Shown here: piece by piece, positions 1-8,946 of the stretch
Layout: every line of letters starts with the position of its first letter
Position numbering within the stretch: the stretch's first letter is position 1
Source of the DNA: Nostoc commune NIES-4072
GTDB lineage: Bacteria > Cyanobacteriota > Cyanobacteriia > Cyanobacteriales > Nostocaceae
Direction: 5' to 3'
Assembly (NCBI RefSeq): GCF_003113895.1
Contig: NZ_BDUD01000001.1
Span: forward strand, 5,378,838 to 5,442,837
Length of the DNA: 64,000 nt
Notes under the pieces: generated by a model
The model's input: only the letters and a program-made list of their open reading frames with translations
The model's database searches: none
What the model was told of the DNA's origin: nothing
Made by a program: the position numbers and the translations under genes

Positions 1-1186
1 TGCTCCCGGTACTTGGGTAACATCAGCCAAACCCCAAGGGCGATCGCTAATCAATCTAGAAATTGCCCTTCCGGTGGATGCTGTAGAATTTGACACTAAC
101 CAAGCAAAGGTGGCTTTGTTGCGCGTACCCGATAAACCAGGTGTAGCAGCAAGGTTATTTGGCGAAATTTCTCGGCAAAAAGTAGACGTAGATTTAATTA
201 TTCAGTCAGTTCATGAAGGTAACAGTAATGACATTGCCTTTACTGTCACCACACCAATATTAAAACGGGCAGAAGCAGTAGCAGCAGCGATCGCCCCAGC
301 ACTAAGGAGTCCATCTAACCCTAAATCTGACGAAGCCGAGGTAATGGTAGAACAGAATATTGCCAAAGTCAGTATCGCAGGTGCGGGAATGATTGGACGT
401 CCCGGTGTAGCTGCAAAGATGTTCGCCACTTTGGCAGAAGCAGGCGTGAACATCCAGATGATTTCCACCAGCGAAGTGAAAGTAAGCTGCGTAGTCAATG
501 CCACCGAATGCGATCGCGCCGTCAACGCACTCCGTAGCGCCTTTGAGATAGAGGCAGGGGGGCAGGGGGCAGGGGGAGCAGGGGAAGCAGGGGGGGCAGG
601 GGGAGCAGGGGAAGCAGGGGAAGATAAATTAATTCTTTTATCCCCCTCACTCCCCACTCCCCATTCCCCACTCCCCACTTCTCCCGTTCGTGGTGTCGCT
701 CTCGATTTGAACCAAGCGCGTCTTGCTATTCGGCAATTACCAGATCGGCCGGGGATGGCGGCGAAGTTGTTTGGATTATTAGCGCAGCATAATATCAGCG
801 TTGATATGATTATCCAATCTCAACGTTGTCGGGTGATTGATGGTGTTCCCAGAAGAGATATTGCTTTTACAGTCTCGCGGATAGATGGGGAAAGTGCAAA
901 AAAAATGCTTACCCAAGTAGCAGCAGAATTAGGATGGGGTGAAGTTGTTTTAGATAGTGCGATCGCTAAAGTGAGTATTGTAGGTGCAGGTATGGTGGGA
1001 CAACCAGGTGTAGCCGCTAAAATGTTTGAAGCTCTAGCCGAACACCAAATTAATATTCAAATGATTGCCACCTCAGAAATAAAAATTAGCTGTGTCGTGG
1101 CCCAAGAGCAAGGTGTTAAAGCTTTGCAAGTCATTCATGCTGCTTTTGGACTAGCTGGTAGTGAGAAATTTGTCGTACCAGCGTAG
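1..1186 (+). CDS. lysC: Aspartokinase, C-terminal regulatory part (partial at window edge)
   Basis: The reading frame is open from base 2, so the N-terminal kinase domain lies before the window and only the allosteric half is seen. Four ACT-type units are visible in two near-duplicate pairs, recognisable by QAKVALLRVPDKPGVAA, IAKVSIAGAGMIGRPGVAA, QARLAIRQLPDRPGMAA and IAKVSIVGAGMVGQPGVAA. Duplicated ACT pairs are known for cyanobacterial aspartokinase, the first enzyme of the Lys/Thr/Met pathway, which is feedback-inhibited through these domains. The odd feature is a low-complexity linker of about 45 residues (Gly/Ala/Glu, then Ser/Pro/Leu) between the pairs, encoded by a G-rich then C-rich repeat block at about 551-687. 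The GTG at 74 lies inside the domain and is not the true start. Confidence 0.93.
   Translation, partial: APGTWVTSAKPQGRSLINLEIALPVDAVEFDTNQAKVALLRVPDKPGVAARLFGEISRQKVDVDLIIQSVHEGNSNDIAFTVTTPILKRAEAVAAAIAPALRSPSNPKSDEAEVMVEQNIAKVSIAGAGMIGRPGVAAKMFATLAEAGVNIQMISTSEVKVSCVVNATECDRAVNALRSAFEIEAGGQGAGGAGEAGGAGGAGEAGEDKLILLSPSLPTPHSPLPTSPVRGVALDLNQARLAIRQLPDRPGMAAKLFGLLAQHNISVDMIIQSQRCRVIDGVPRRDIAFTVSRIDGESAKKMLTQVAAELGWGEVVLDSAIAKVSIVGAGMVGQPGVAAKMFEALAEHQINIQMIATSEIKISCVVAQEQGVKALQVIHAAFGLAGSEKFVVPA
551..687. repeat. G-rich/C-rich low-complexity block inside lysC
   Basis: About 75 bases of GGGGGAGCAGGGG-type units are followed by a short AT spacer (ttaattctttta) and about 50 bases of CTCCCCACTCCCC-type units. 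The same composition occurs between genes in this window near 19960-20060 and 30290-30330. Here it is translated in frame without a stop. Confidence 0.8.
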
Positions 1187-1214
1187 AATTAAATTTTTAA
1201 TTTTTAATTGCTGA

Positions 1215-2111
1215 TTATCTATTTCTGAAATCCCATTTTTCCATCATGGCTACCATTTCTGAAAGCCGACGTTCACCACACCAAACTAAATCAAGTTTTT
1301 TGAGTTGATCAAGGCTGATACCACCCTCTTCCTCAGCAATGCAGTGATATTCTTTATCTCCCATTGCTGCTAATAAATGCCCAAAGATAATAATTTCATC
1401 GAACTGAGGATTTGTCTCTGGATCGTTCAAGATTAGCATTGCTCGTTCTTGGGACAGTCCTTGGAGAGTATTAGCAATAAATCGTGTAGGAAAGTCAGCA
1501 TCCTTAAGTTCAGGATGACGCGATACTAATCCAGCCAATAGCACTCCTAAATAAGCCGCAGCTTGGGAATTACTCAGTACTTGCATCTGTTGGATAGCAA
1601 TCTCAGTCAAATTGCTAAAAAATGCACACCCTAACTGCTGTTCGATGGTGGTAACTGGATCTGAGCCTAACGAGGTTTCTAACTGTGCCTCAAATGATGC
1701 TTGATGCTTCTGTGGTACTTGGGTAAGTAAGATTTGCTTGGCGCGATCGCTTACAATCATCGTACCATCAATTCCAAAGCTAAAGTCTTTGCCCGGTTTC
1801 AAACCTTTGCTCACTAAAGTTTTAAAGACGTTACTTTGAGCTTTTTCCTCCATCTGTTTATATTCGGCTTGTCCAAGGAAAATTTGACAAAACCAACTGT
1901 GGCTGTCAGAATCACATTCGAGCATTACCTCGTTAACAATCAAATCAGTTAACTTTTCCGATCCCAGAATGCTTTGCCATTCTATAATCAAGCTCTTAAG
2001 GGCAGCTAGATCGCGGCAATTGAGCGCCTTAAGCAATTGACGCTTCGCAGTAGCTCCCACGTCTTTTTTCCGCCCAAATATGTTGATTTTCAATCTTCTA
2101 TATGGGGTCAT
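1215..2111 (-). CDS. Hypothetical protein, 298 aa
   Basis: I do not recognise a family. The ATG at 2111 opens a 298-residue soluble-looking protein with a basic N-terminus (RRLKINIFGRKKD), no obvious signal peptide or membrane helix, and a predicted helical character. An acidic stretch (AEEEGG) lies near the C-terminus and a WCGERRLSEM motif close to the end. It converges on lysC with a 28-base gap and diverges from the kinase-TPR gene. The codon composition matches its neighbours and no overlapping ORF competes, so it is likely a real gene. The function is unknown. Confidence 0.75.
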   Translation of the reverse strand: MTPYRRLKINIFGRKKDVGATAKRQLLKALNCRDLAALKSLIIEWQSILGSEKLTDLIVNEVMLECDSDSHSWFCQIFLGQAEYKQMEEKAQSNVFKTLVSKGLKPGKDFSFGIDGTMIVSDRAKQILLTQVPQKHQASFEAQLETSLGSDPVTTIEQQLGCAFFSNLTEIAIQQMQVLSNSQAAAYLGVLLAGLVSRHPELKDADFPTRFIANTLQGLSQERAMLILNDPETNPQFDEIIIFGHLLAAMGDKEYHCIAEEEGGISLDQLKKLDLVWCGERRLSEMVAMMEKWDFRNR

Positions 2112-2460
2112 GGATAATTCAAATTTCTATTTTTATCTCATCAGAAAATTAAATGTCATGAGTGGGATTGCTGAAGAATCAAGATCAAAATATCTCCACT
2201 ACCTACTCATCTCCTTCCCTACATCTGGTTTAATTTACAAACTTTACTCAAGTCTGGTAATATGTAACCGTATTCAGTCTATAACATTTTTTTGATCGAA
2301 AACAGAACAATATTTGTACGAATATGTAATATTAGCTAATAATTAATACTTTTACCTGCCAGAATGGCATTAATCTTTTTTTAAAGAATATATTTTACTA
2401 AAATTACTAGCAAAACACCTAAGTTATAATCAAATAATTTATCAGATTATATTTATATTG
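2112..2460. other. AT-rich divergent intergenic region
   Basis: About 350 bases without a credible gene lie between two divergently transcribed genes. The region is strongly AT-rich. A short plus-strand ORF (2080-2295) overlaps the start of the 298-residue gene and shows no ribosome-binding site. Promoters for both flanking genes must lie here, but I cannot assign boxes confidently. Confidence 0.6.
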
Positions 2461-4521
2461 ATGAATAATCATTTATTAAATGGACATTATCGAATACTAA
2501 AAATTATCAATGATGGTGAAAAGGGAAAAACCTATTTAGTTGAAGATATTAATCTTGCTAATAGCCAATTTATAGTAAAGCAGTTACGTTCTCCTGGTAA
2601 CAGTCCTCAAGCTTTAACAAGCTTACGGCGCTTGTTTGACAGCAAAGCAGCAACTTTAGAAAAATTAGGACAAGAACACGATAAAATTCAAAAGCTCATT
2701 ACTTCTTTTGAAGAAAAGGAAGAATTTTATGTAGTCCAAGAATTTATAGTTGGTAATCCTTTAACCGACAAAATTATCCAGGGGCAACCTTTGAGTGAAG
2801 ACCAAGTAATTAGTCTTTTATCAGATATATTAGAGATTTTGGTGATTGTACATAGCTATGGCGTGATTCATCAAGATATTAACCCAGCTAATATTATTCG
2901 CCGTGAATCAGACAAAAAGTTAGTTTTGGTTAATTTTAGTACTGTTAATGAAACCATCACTAACACCGTTGACAATCTCGAATATATGCCGATAGAACAA
3001 GTTAACGGCAATCTCAAATACAATAGCGATATATATGCTTTGGGTATGGTTGCGATCGCAGCACTTCTAGGTTTATCTGGAAACGAAATATCTAATTTGC
3101 GAACTCAGAAAAATCGGCTGACAGGTGAAATAGTTTGGCAGAACAAAAATTTAAAAGTTAACAGAAAATTAGCCAAAATTATTAATAAAATGGTGCGTTT
3201 TAACTATCGGAAACGTTACCAGTATGCAACTGAAGTTTTAGACGACCTGAAAAAGATCACAAATGTTGATCACGAACGGGAAAAACAGCATCAGAAAAAA
3301 TTATTAGTAGTTATGGCTGGGGTAGCTGGCTGTATCACACTTGGCGTTGGAGCGTGGCAATTGAAGTTGCTAAAACCTCTAACAAACGCTCAACAGACAT
3401 TATACCAAGAGGGAGTCAATAAATATGATGCAGGAAACTATGAAGGAGCAATTGAAGATTTTAACCAAGCGATTGAATTAGATCCAAAAAACGCCCTGGC
3501 TTATAATAGGCGAGGCGATGCGTATTATCGATTAGGAGACTACGAGCAAGCGCAAGCAGATTCTAGCCAAGCTATTTCGCTCAATCCGCAAGATGGTAAT
3601 GCTTATTTTGATCGAGGATTTGCTTTGTCTGAATTAGGCAAGTACAAAGAAGCGATCGCAGATTATACCCAAGCAATTAAGTTAAATTCTAAAGATGCTT
3701 ATGCTTACTATGGCCGGGGATTGGCCCGTACTCAACTGAAGGATAATAAAGGGGCAATTGGAGATTTTAACAAAGCGATCGCTCTCAAGCCTCAGTATAC
3801 CGAAGCCTACTTGCAGCGAGGGATTCTTCGCCGTCGTCTCAGACAAAGGCTTGAAGCAATCCAAGATTTTGATACAGTAATTAAAATTAATCCTACCGAT
3901 GCTAAAGCTTATTATCAAAGGGGTTTAACTCAATCTATTAATAAGCAAAAATATGCAGCTTTGAAAGATTATACAGACGCAATTAACATTAATCCTAAAT
4001 ACATCGAAGCTTATCTTAATCGTGGTGATGTTTACAGCGATCTGGGAGATAACTTAGAAGCTACTGAAGATTACAACGCTATTTTACAGATTGATCCTAA
4101 ATTTACTGCTGCTTACATCCACAGAGGTATTCACCGCTTTTCTTTCGGAGATTATAAAGGCGCTATTGAAGATTACACTGAAGCGCTGAAACTAGATTCT
4201 AATAATTTAGCAGCTTATAATAACCGTGGTAATGCCTATCTCGAACTGGGAAATAAAAAAGCTGCAAATCAAGATTATTCAAGAGCGATCGCAATTAATC
4301 CTAACAATGCCTTAGCCTATTATAACCGGGGCGTGATTCGCACTAAGCAGAAAAATAAACAGGGAGCGATCGCAGACTTCAAAAAAGCTGCCAAACTATT
4401 CCAGCAGCAAGGTGAAAAAGATAGTTATCAAGATGCACAAAGAGAAATTGCAATTCTGCAAAATAAGTCAGCATCAGTGAAAGTTACCCGCCCTAAATCT
4501 GGGAAAAGAGAAAGAAATTGA
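2461..4521 (+). CDS. Kinase-like protein with membrane segment and TPR repeats (possible pseudokinase)
   Basis: Start chosen at the ATG at 2461; a TTG directly precedes it. Residues 1 to about 270 have a Hanks-type Ser/Thr kinase fold with the Lys of FIVKQLR (K40) and the catalytic loop HQDINPAN (H137-N144). The DFG motif is replaced by N158-F159-S160, so the Mg-binding Asp is missing. The glycine loop (NDGEKGKTYL) is also weak. A single membrane helix follows at about 280-300 (VVMAGVAGCITLGVGAW), then about eight TPR units of 34 residues, with repeated A-Y-x-x-R-G signatures, to about residue 660. Kinase-TPR fusions are common in Nostoc. With the Asp lost, the protein may act as a scaffold or use an atypical mechanism. 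The TPR part probably binds partner proteins. Confidence 0.9.
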   Translation: MNNHLLNGHYRILKIINDGEKGKTYLVEDINLANSQFIVKQLRSPGNSPQALTSLRRLFDSKAATLEKLGQEHDKIQKLITSFEEKEEFYVVQEFIVGNPLTDKIIQGQPLSEDQVISLLSDILEILVIVHSYGVIHQDINPANIIRRESDKKLVLVNFSTVNETITNTVDNLEYMPIEQVNGNLKYNSDIYALGMVAIAALLGLSGNEISNLRTQKNRLTGEIVWQNKNLKVNRKLAKIINKMVRFNYRKRYQYATEVLDDLKKITNVDHEREKQHQKKLLVVMAGVAGCITLGVGAWQLKLLKPLTNAQQTLYQEGVNKYDAGNYEGAIEDFNQAIELDPKNALAYNRRGDAYYRLGDYEQAQADSSQAISLNPQDGNAYFDRGFALSELGKYKEAIADYTQAIKLNSKDAYAYYGRGLARTQLKDNKGAIGDFNKAIALKPQYTEAYLQRGILRRRLRQRLEAIQDFDTVIKINPTDAKAYYQRGLTQSINKQKYAALKDYTDAININPKYIEAYLNRGDVYSDLGDNLEATEDYNAILQIDPKFTAAYIHRGIHRFSFGDYKGAIEDYTEALKLDSNNLAAYNNRGNAYLELGNKKAANQDYSRAIAINPNNALAYYNRGVIRTKQKNKQGAIADFKKAAKLFQQQGEKDSYQDAQREIAILQNKSASVKVTRPKSGKRERN

Positions 4522-4595
4522 GCTATGACTCAATACAGTAATACCATTTTAAGAGGATATTTTAAAAGTCCTTTGGTCGGTAGCAGAACGTTTTA

Positions 4596-4670
4596 GATCC
4601 CCCTAAATCCCCCTTTTTAAGAGGGACTTTGATTCCGGTTTCCTCCTTTTTAAGAGAGGTTGGGGGGATC
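4596..4670. repeat. Dispersed inverted repeat with GATCCCCC ends
   Basis: The block begins GATCCCCCTAAATCCCCC and ends GGTTGGGGGGATC, giving an imperfect hairpin with an AT/GA-rich middle. This is the widespread cyanobacterial GATCCCCC-type intergenic repeat. It fills most of the 302-base gap between the kinase-like gene and corA; nothing else is evident there. Confidence 0.7.
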
Positions 4671-4823
4671 TTCTGGGGTAAAATATCATTACAAGCGGAT
4701 TGCAATATGTCTATTCACCGCCATAAACCGTAAGCTTTGACATTTTACGTGTCCTTGTAGACTAATAAATTATCGATCAACATGAGTCATAGTGTTTTCC
4801 CACGACTCAATTAGGATGGCTAT

Positions 4824-5804
4824 ATGCTAACTCTTCTTACTTTTCATCCAGACAACCTGGAATTATTTACCAGCAATCATGTCGATACGGTACTGAAGCA
4901 AATTGATAGTTCTCGCAATATTTGGTTGCGCTGTATTCACTTTCGCGATCGCACTGGAACAGCCAAAATTATTAAGCACTTTGGTCTTAATCCATCGCGT
5001 GTTAATATGATTTTCAACCATTCCCCTGTAGGAATTGATGAAAACGTAGAAGATTGTTTATTTGATAGCTATGAAATATTAACTCCTCAAATAAAAAATC
5101 ACGAGTTTGAGGTTGCTCGTGGCAATATTGTGCTGGGTAATAATTTTATTATCACCTTTGAAATCACTGAATTAAAAGTTTTAAGTATTTTAGCTAATAA
5201 TCTGCAAAAACGAACTAAAGATATTGAAACATTAGGAATCGATTATGTTTTTTATCTCATCTTTAAAGAGGTTCTGAATAATTACCATACTGTATTTGAC
5301 TATATTTCTAGAAAACTTGATGATTTAGAAGATGAAGTTTTAGATAATTCTGGTGATGAACTAACATACCAAAAAATTGCCACGATGAGGCAATCGACTC
5401 GTTCCGGACGCCGTAATTTTCAAAGCATCAAGTCACTCATGGCTATTATGGATTACGAAGATTTCCATTGGATCACCCAGCCAGTGAAGGAACTATTCAA
5501 TCAAGAATTAGTTCATCACGTTGATAAACTTTGGCAAGAATATCAAGCGTTGAGAGCCTGGATGTCAGAACTAATGGAAATTCAACGCGATAATATTGCT
5601 AGCAAAACCGGTGAACGAATTAATCGTTTAACTATCCTCTCAACCATATTTTTACCAATTACTTTTATATCTGGTTTCTATGGCATGAACTTCAAATATA
5701 TGCCTGAATTAGAACAACCTTGGTTTTATCCTGCTGTAATCTGCGTGATGGCATTAATTGTAATTGGTAGTATTGCTTATGCTAAAAAGCAGCGTTGGTT
5801 GTAA
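4824..5804 (+). CDS. corA: CorA-family magnesium/cobalt transporter
   Basis: This is a 326-residue protein of the CorA family length. It has a cytoplasmic N-terminal domain, a long helical stalk (about 150-265) and two C-terminal membrane helices (ILSTIFLPITFISGFYGMN and PAVICVMALIVIGSIAYA). The family signature Gly-Met-Asn is at residues 287-289 at the end of TM1, followed by the periplasmic loop FKYMPELEQPW. CorA forms homopentameric channels for Mg2+ and sometimes Co2+ or Ni2+ in the inner membrane. No Mg-sensing leader is apparent upstream. It stands alone, between the kinase-TPR gene and an acyl-CoA synthetase 110 bases downstream. Confidence 0.93.
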   Translation: MLTLLTFHPDNLELFTSNHVDTVLKQIDSSRNIWLRCIHFRDRTGTAKIIKHFGLNPSRVNMIFNHSPVGIDENVEDCLFDSYEILTPQIKNHEFEVARGNIVLGNNFIITFEITELKVLSILANNLQKRTKDIETLGIDYVFYLIFKEVLNNYHTVFDYISRKLDDLEDEVLDNSGDELTYQKIATMRQSTRSGRRNFQSIKSLMAIMDYEDFHWITQPVKELFNQELVHHVDKLWQEYQALRAWMSELMEIQRDNIASKTGERINRLTILSTIFLPITFISGFYGMNFKYMPELEQPWFYPAVICVMALIVIGSIAYAKKQRWL

Positions 5805-5913
5805 TGTCTTTCAGGTTACAGACATTGGTGGAATAGTAAAATTTACATCTCGTTTAGCATTACTATATGCTTTCTGTAAGTAGACTGAATCAACCCTAAA
5901 TCGGTAAATAAAC

Positions 5914-7413
5914 GTGAATATCCCATTGATTATTCGTGCTGAAGAACACAACGATAAAACAGCAATCGCTACAACGGATAGAGAATTTACCTATCGAGAT
6001 TTGCTGCACACTTCTAGTCTAATAGCAACACTTCTTCTTAATAATTCAGAAGATTTACAGGAGCAGCGAGTTGCCTTTCTCATCCCGCCTGGGTTTGAGT
6101 ATGTAGCCACTCAATGGGGAATTTGGCGTGCTGGTGGTATAGCTGTACCTCTGTGTATTTCCCACCCGCGGCCAGAACTGGAGTATGTAATTACCAATTC
6201 TGGAGCCTCGATTATTGTTGCTCATCCTAATTTTGAAAGTATACTGCGTAGTTTACCGCCGCAGGCATCGCTTGCCGAAAAACACAATTTGAGATTCATC
6301 CTCACCTCAGAAACGCTCCCATCTGATATTGCTTTGCTCCCAAAGGTAGATATCACTAGACGCGCCTTAATTCTCTACACTAGCGGTACAACAGGTAAAC
6401 CCAAAGGTGTAGTTACAACCCATCAGAATATTCAAGCGCAAGTGACTAGTTTAACTACCGCTTGGGAGTGGACATCGGATGATCGCATTTTACATATACT
6501 GCCATTACATCATATTCATGGGATTATTAACGTCCTAACTTGTGCTTTATGGGCTGGCGCGGAGTGCCAGATGTTGAGCAAGTTTGATGCCGAAACCGTA
6601 TGGAGGCGAATTTGTGACGGTGACTTAACCCTATTTATGGCAGTACCAACAATTTATGTAAAGCTAATTGCTGCTTGGGATGCCTCTAAAGAACGCCAAA
6701 AAAGTATGTCAGAAGGCTGTGCTAAGATGCGCCTGATGGTTTCTGGCTCGGCAGCGTTACCAGTTCAAGTTTTAGAAAAGTGGCAGACCATCAGTGGCCA
6801 TTTTCTGCTTGAGCGCTATGGCATGACTGAAATTGGTATGGCGCTATCGAACCCTTTACACGGTGAACGCTTGTCTGGGTATGTAGGGAAGCCATTACCT
6901 GAAGTTGAAGTGAGATTAGTAGATGAGAACGGAGAGTTAGTTCCAGCCGGAACACCAGGAGAAATCCAAGTTAAAGGTCCTGGAGTGTTTATAGAATATT
7001 GGCAAAACCCCCAAGCAACCGCCAAAGCTTTTCAAGATGGCTGGTTCCGTACCGGAGACACCGCCGTAATTGAGAATGACAACTACCGAATTCTGGGACG
7101 GATGAGTGTGGATATTATCAAAACTGGAGGGTATAAAGTTTCGGCTCTAGAAATTGAAGAAGTATTGGGATCGCATCCAGATATTCAGGAATGTGCAGTG
7201 GTTGGGGTTGCTGATCTAGAATGGGGTGAACGGGTTTGTGCGGCGTTAGTATTGCAAGGGTCACAACCTTTAACATTAGAAGCTTTCAGGAGTTGGGCAA
7301 AAGAACGATTGGCTGTTTATAAAGTGCCAACCCAAATTTTGATAGTTGAAGAATTACCACGCAACGCTATGGGGAAAGTTACTAAGCCAACAGTGGTTGA
7401 ATTATTTTGCTGA
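5914..7413 (+). CDS. Acyl-CoA synthetase, AMP-binding (malonyl-CoA synthetase-like)
   Basis: This is a 499-residue ANL-superfamily ligase with a GTG start. The P-loop YTSGTTGKPKG runs from residue 155, an A5-type motif ERYGMTE follows, the hinge is GWFRTGD, and the C-terminal motif NAMGKVTKP carries the catalytic Lys. The enzyme would adenylate a carboxylic acid and transfer it to CoA. The overall length and the motif pattern (LPLHHIHGI, GMTEIGMALSNPL) resemble MatB/ACSF3 malonyl- or methylmalonyl-CoA synthetases, but substrate choice cannot be settled from sequence. The segment at about 6254-6275 (LPPQASLA) resembles the window's 29-bp repeat family (ccgccgcaggcatcgc), suggesting a small in-frame insertion. 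Confidence 0.88.
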   Translation: MNIPLIIRAEEHNDKTAIATTDREFTYRDLLHTSSLIATLLLNNSEDLQEQRVAFLIPPGFEYVATQWGIWRAGGIAVPLCISHPRPELEYVITNSGASIIVAHPNFESILRSLPPQASLAEKHNLRFILTSETLPSDIALLPKVDITRRALILYTSGTTGKPKGVVTTHQNIQAQVTSLTTAWEWTSDDRILHILPLHHIHGIINVLTCALWAGAECQMLSKFDAETVWRRICDGDLTLFMAVPTIYVKLIAAWDASKERQKSMSEGCAKMRLMVSGSAALPVQVLEKWQTISGHFLLERYGMTEIGMALSNPLHGERLSGYVGKPLPEVEVRLVDENGELVPAGTPGEIQVKGPGVFIEYWQNPQATAKAFQDGWFRTGDTAVIENDNYRILGRMSVDIIKTGGYKVSALEIEEVLGSHPDIQECAVVGVADLEWGERVCAALVLQGSQPLTLEAFRSWAKERLAVYKVPTQILIVEELPRNAMGKVTKPTVVELFC

Positions 7414-7436
7414 TAGCGATCGTAAAATTATGCACA

Positions 7437-8276
7437 TTAGGATGACAAGTGATCTAAATCAAGTAGATCACTCTCAATATACTCCTTTGCTGTCATATCT
7501 TCCAGAGCTACTATCGAACCCTCTACGGTTTGGAATCGTCCAGATTCAGGGATTAATTTCAACCACTGTTTGAGAAATTGATCCCATCCTATTCCCTCAA
7601 ATTGATTCTGTTCCTCGTCTCGAATAAACCAAAATATTAGTCGAATTTCAGAGCTATTCCATGAAGGTTCTGCACGCACTCTAATTTCGCGTAAGGCGCG
7701 AAGTGCTTCTCCTTCACTGTTCGATTTATCATGCTTATCTCGCAGACGGTTTTGAAGCTTTTTAGCAAAGTCGTTGAAGTCGTCAGGGAAAGCAAAGCGA
7801 GCACGTTTTCGTGTTAATGCTTGCCCAAATGCTCTAATCTCTTGATCATTGCGGCATCCTGGCTCGCGCTCCCATTCTGTAATAACAGCCTTCTCTAATG
7901 TCATCACACGATCAAGGTCAGCAACAAGATTAAATTTTGCAACTCCTGGAACATAAGCAAACTGAGGTCGCCTACTTCGCTGAATTTCAGACAAACGTTG
8001 CTCGTTAACCTCCACCAGAGGTACCACCTCTATGAATGGACGATCAGCGCAAGAGCGTACAATATCGCATGTCTGTGTAACCACAACAAAACCCTTAACA
8101 TCGGATTCCACAAGGTCAGTTTCTGATTCTGCAACATCATTAGAATCGGATGTCAAAGGGTATTGAGGATTAAAGCGATGGACAAACCAGTGTTCTCCAA
8201 GCACACAATCACCCTGACACCACTTCTGAAGAGTGGTGTCTATTTTCTGAATCCAAATATCACGCTCATTGACCAC
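7437..8276 (-). CDS. Hypothetical protein of a three-gene module (VVTQTCDIVR family)
   Basis: Soluble protein of about 279 residues that I cannot name. The conserved-looking block is GFVVVTQTCDIVRSCADRPFIEVVPLV, with two Cys, followed by basic and acidic helices (ALTRKRARFAFPDDFNDFAKK) and an acidic C-terminus. I placed the start at GTG 8276, which overlaps the upstream HTH gene by 11 bases and has AGGAG about 14 bases upstream. An ATG at 8399 would extend it by 41 residues but overlap the HTH gene by 134 bases; both are possible. It is the last gene of a tight minus-strand set with the HTH and TIGR04255-like genes, so it probably acts with them. Confidence 0.7.
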   Translation of the reverse strand: MVNERDIWIQKIDTTLQKWCQGDCVLGEHWFVHRFNPQYPLTSDSNDVAESETDLVESDVKGFVVVTQTCDIVRSCADRPFIEVVPLVEVNEQRLSEIQRSRRPQFAYVPGVAKFNLVADLDRVMTLEKAVITEWEREPGCRNDQEIRAFGQALTRKRARFAFPDDFNDFAKKLQNRLRDKHDKSNSEGEALRALREIRVRAEPSWNSSEIRLIFWFIRDEEQNQFEGIGWDQFLKQWLKLIPESGRFQTVEGSIVALEDMTAKEYIESDLLDLDHLSS

Positions 8277-8946
8277 TACGATTTTTTCGACTCCTTGCTG
8301 CTCTAGCAGGTCTGGATTGTCTAACTTCAAGATGGATAGGATCTTGGAGAGCGTCAACCAGTTCTGCTGGATTCTGTGGCTTACGTGCTGCGCGTGCATC
8401 TTCAGACAAAGGACTTAGCTGTGGTCTTTGAGGTGCATTGCCGGAACCAATAATCTGCTTGAATTCTTCGTATTTACCTACAACCATTAAGTCAAAAAGG
8501 GGTGTACCATTACTGCCAGGTTTCAGTAAAAGACTGCGATTGAGACTTGCACTTCCTCGATCAATGTATTGGATAGCACCTAAGACTCGATGAAGATGCT
8601 CCTCATTAAAGCGGGATAATGGTTGCCCACTTGCCCAAAAATGAAGGCTTCTGCGTGAGACATTAAAGAGTTTAGCAAGTTGATCCCAGGTTAATCCACT
8701 CAATCTTCTCAGTTCGCTAAGAGCCTTCTGTGTTGATTCTGGAGAACTAGTTGATGGTAGAGCCAGCCCACTCGTTGTCATCTCTAAAGGGGCCAAAATA
8801 TTCCTATTAGTTGCTATAGAATTAGCAGTGCTATTAGGAGCCATTAAAATTATAGGGGGAAAGCGATTAGGGGTAGATTTCTGCATAGCTCCAAGCGCAG
8901 AAGTTTCAGGTAATAGATCAAATGTTCTGTCTAGTAAATTACTCAT
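8266..8946 (-). CDS. XRE-like helix-turn-helix protein of the three-gene module
   Basis: A 226-residue protein. Residues of about 75-120 (LRRLSGLTWDQLAKLFNVSRRSLHFWASG) match a Cro/C1 or XRE helix-turn-helix that would bind DNA. The first 70 residues are Ser/Thr/Asn/Pro-rich and look disordered. The C-terminal tail is Arg/Lys-rich (RPARAARSRKNRSGQ). Its ATG overlaps the stop of the TIGR04255-like gene by 4 bases (ATGA at 8946-8943), which indicates translational coupling. It may be the regulator of the module or an assembly partner of its neighbours. Confidence 0.78.
   Translation of the reverse strand: MSNLLDRTFDLLPETSALGAMQKSTPNRFPPIILMAPNSTANSIATNRNILAPLEMTTSGLALPSTSSPESTQKALSELRRLSGLTWDQLAKLFNVSRRSLHFWASGQPLSRFNEEHLHRVLGAIQYIDRGSASLNRSLLLKPGSNGTPLFDLMVVGKYEEFKQIIGSGNAPQRPQLSPLSEDARAARKPQNPAELVDALQDPIHLEVRQSRPARAARSRKNRSGQ

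Noticed and set aside
211..678. 155-residue ORF antisense to lysC
   Set aside because: It is the complement of the G-rich repeat block and ACT coding; Ala/Pro-rich composition shows a shadow frame.
2080..2295. 71-residue ORF at the start of the 298-residue gene
   Set aside because: It overlaps the opposite gene, is AT-rich and has no Shine-Dalgarno.
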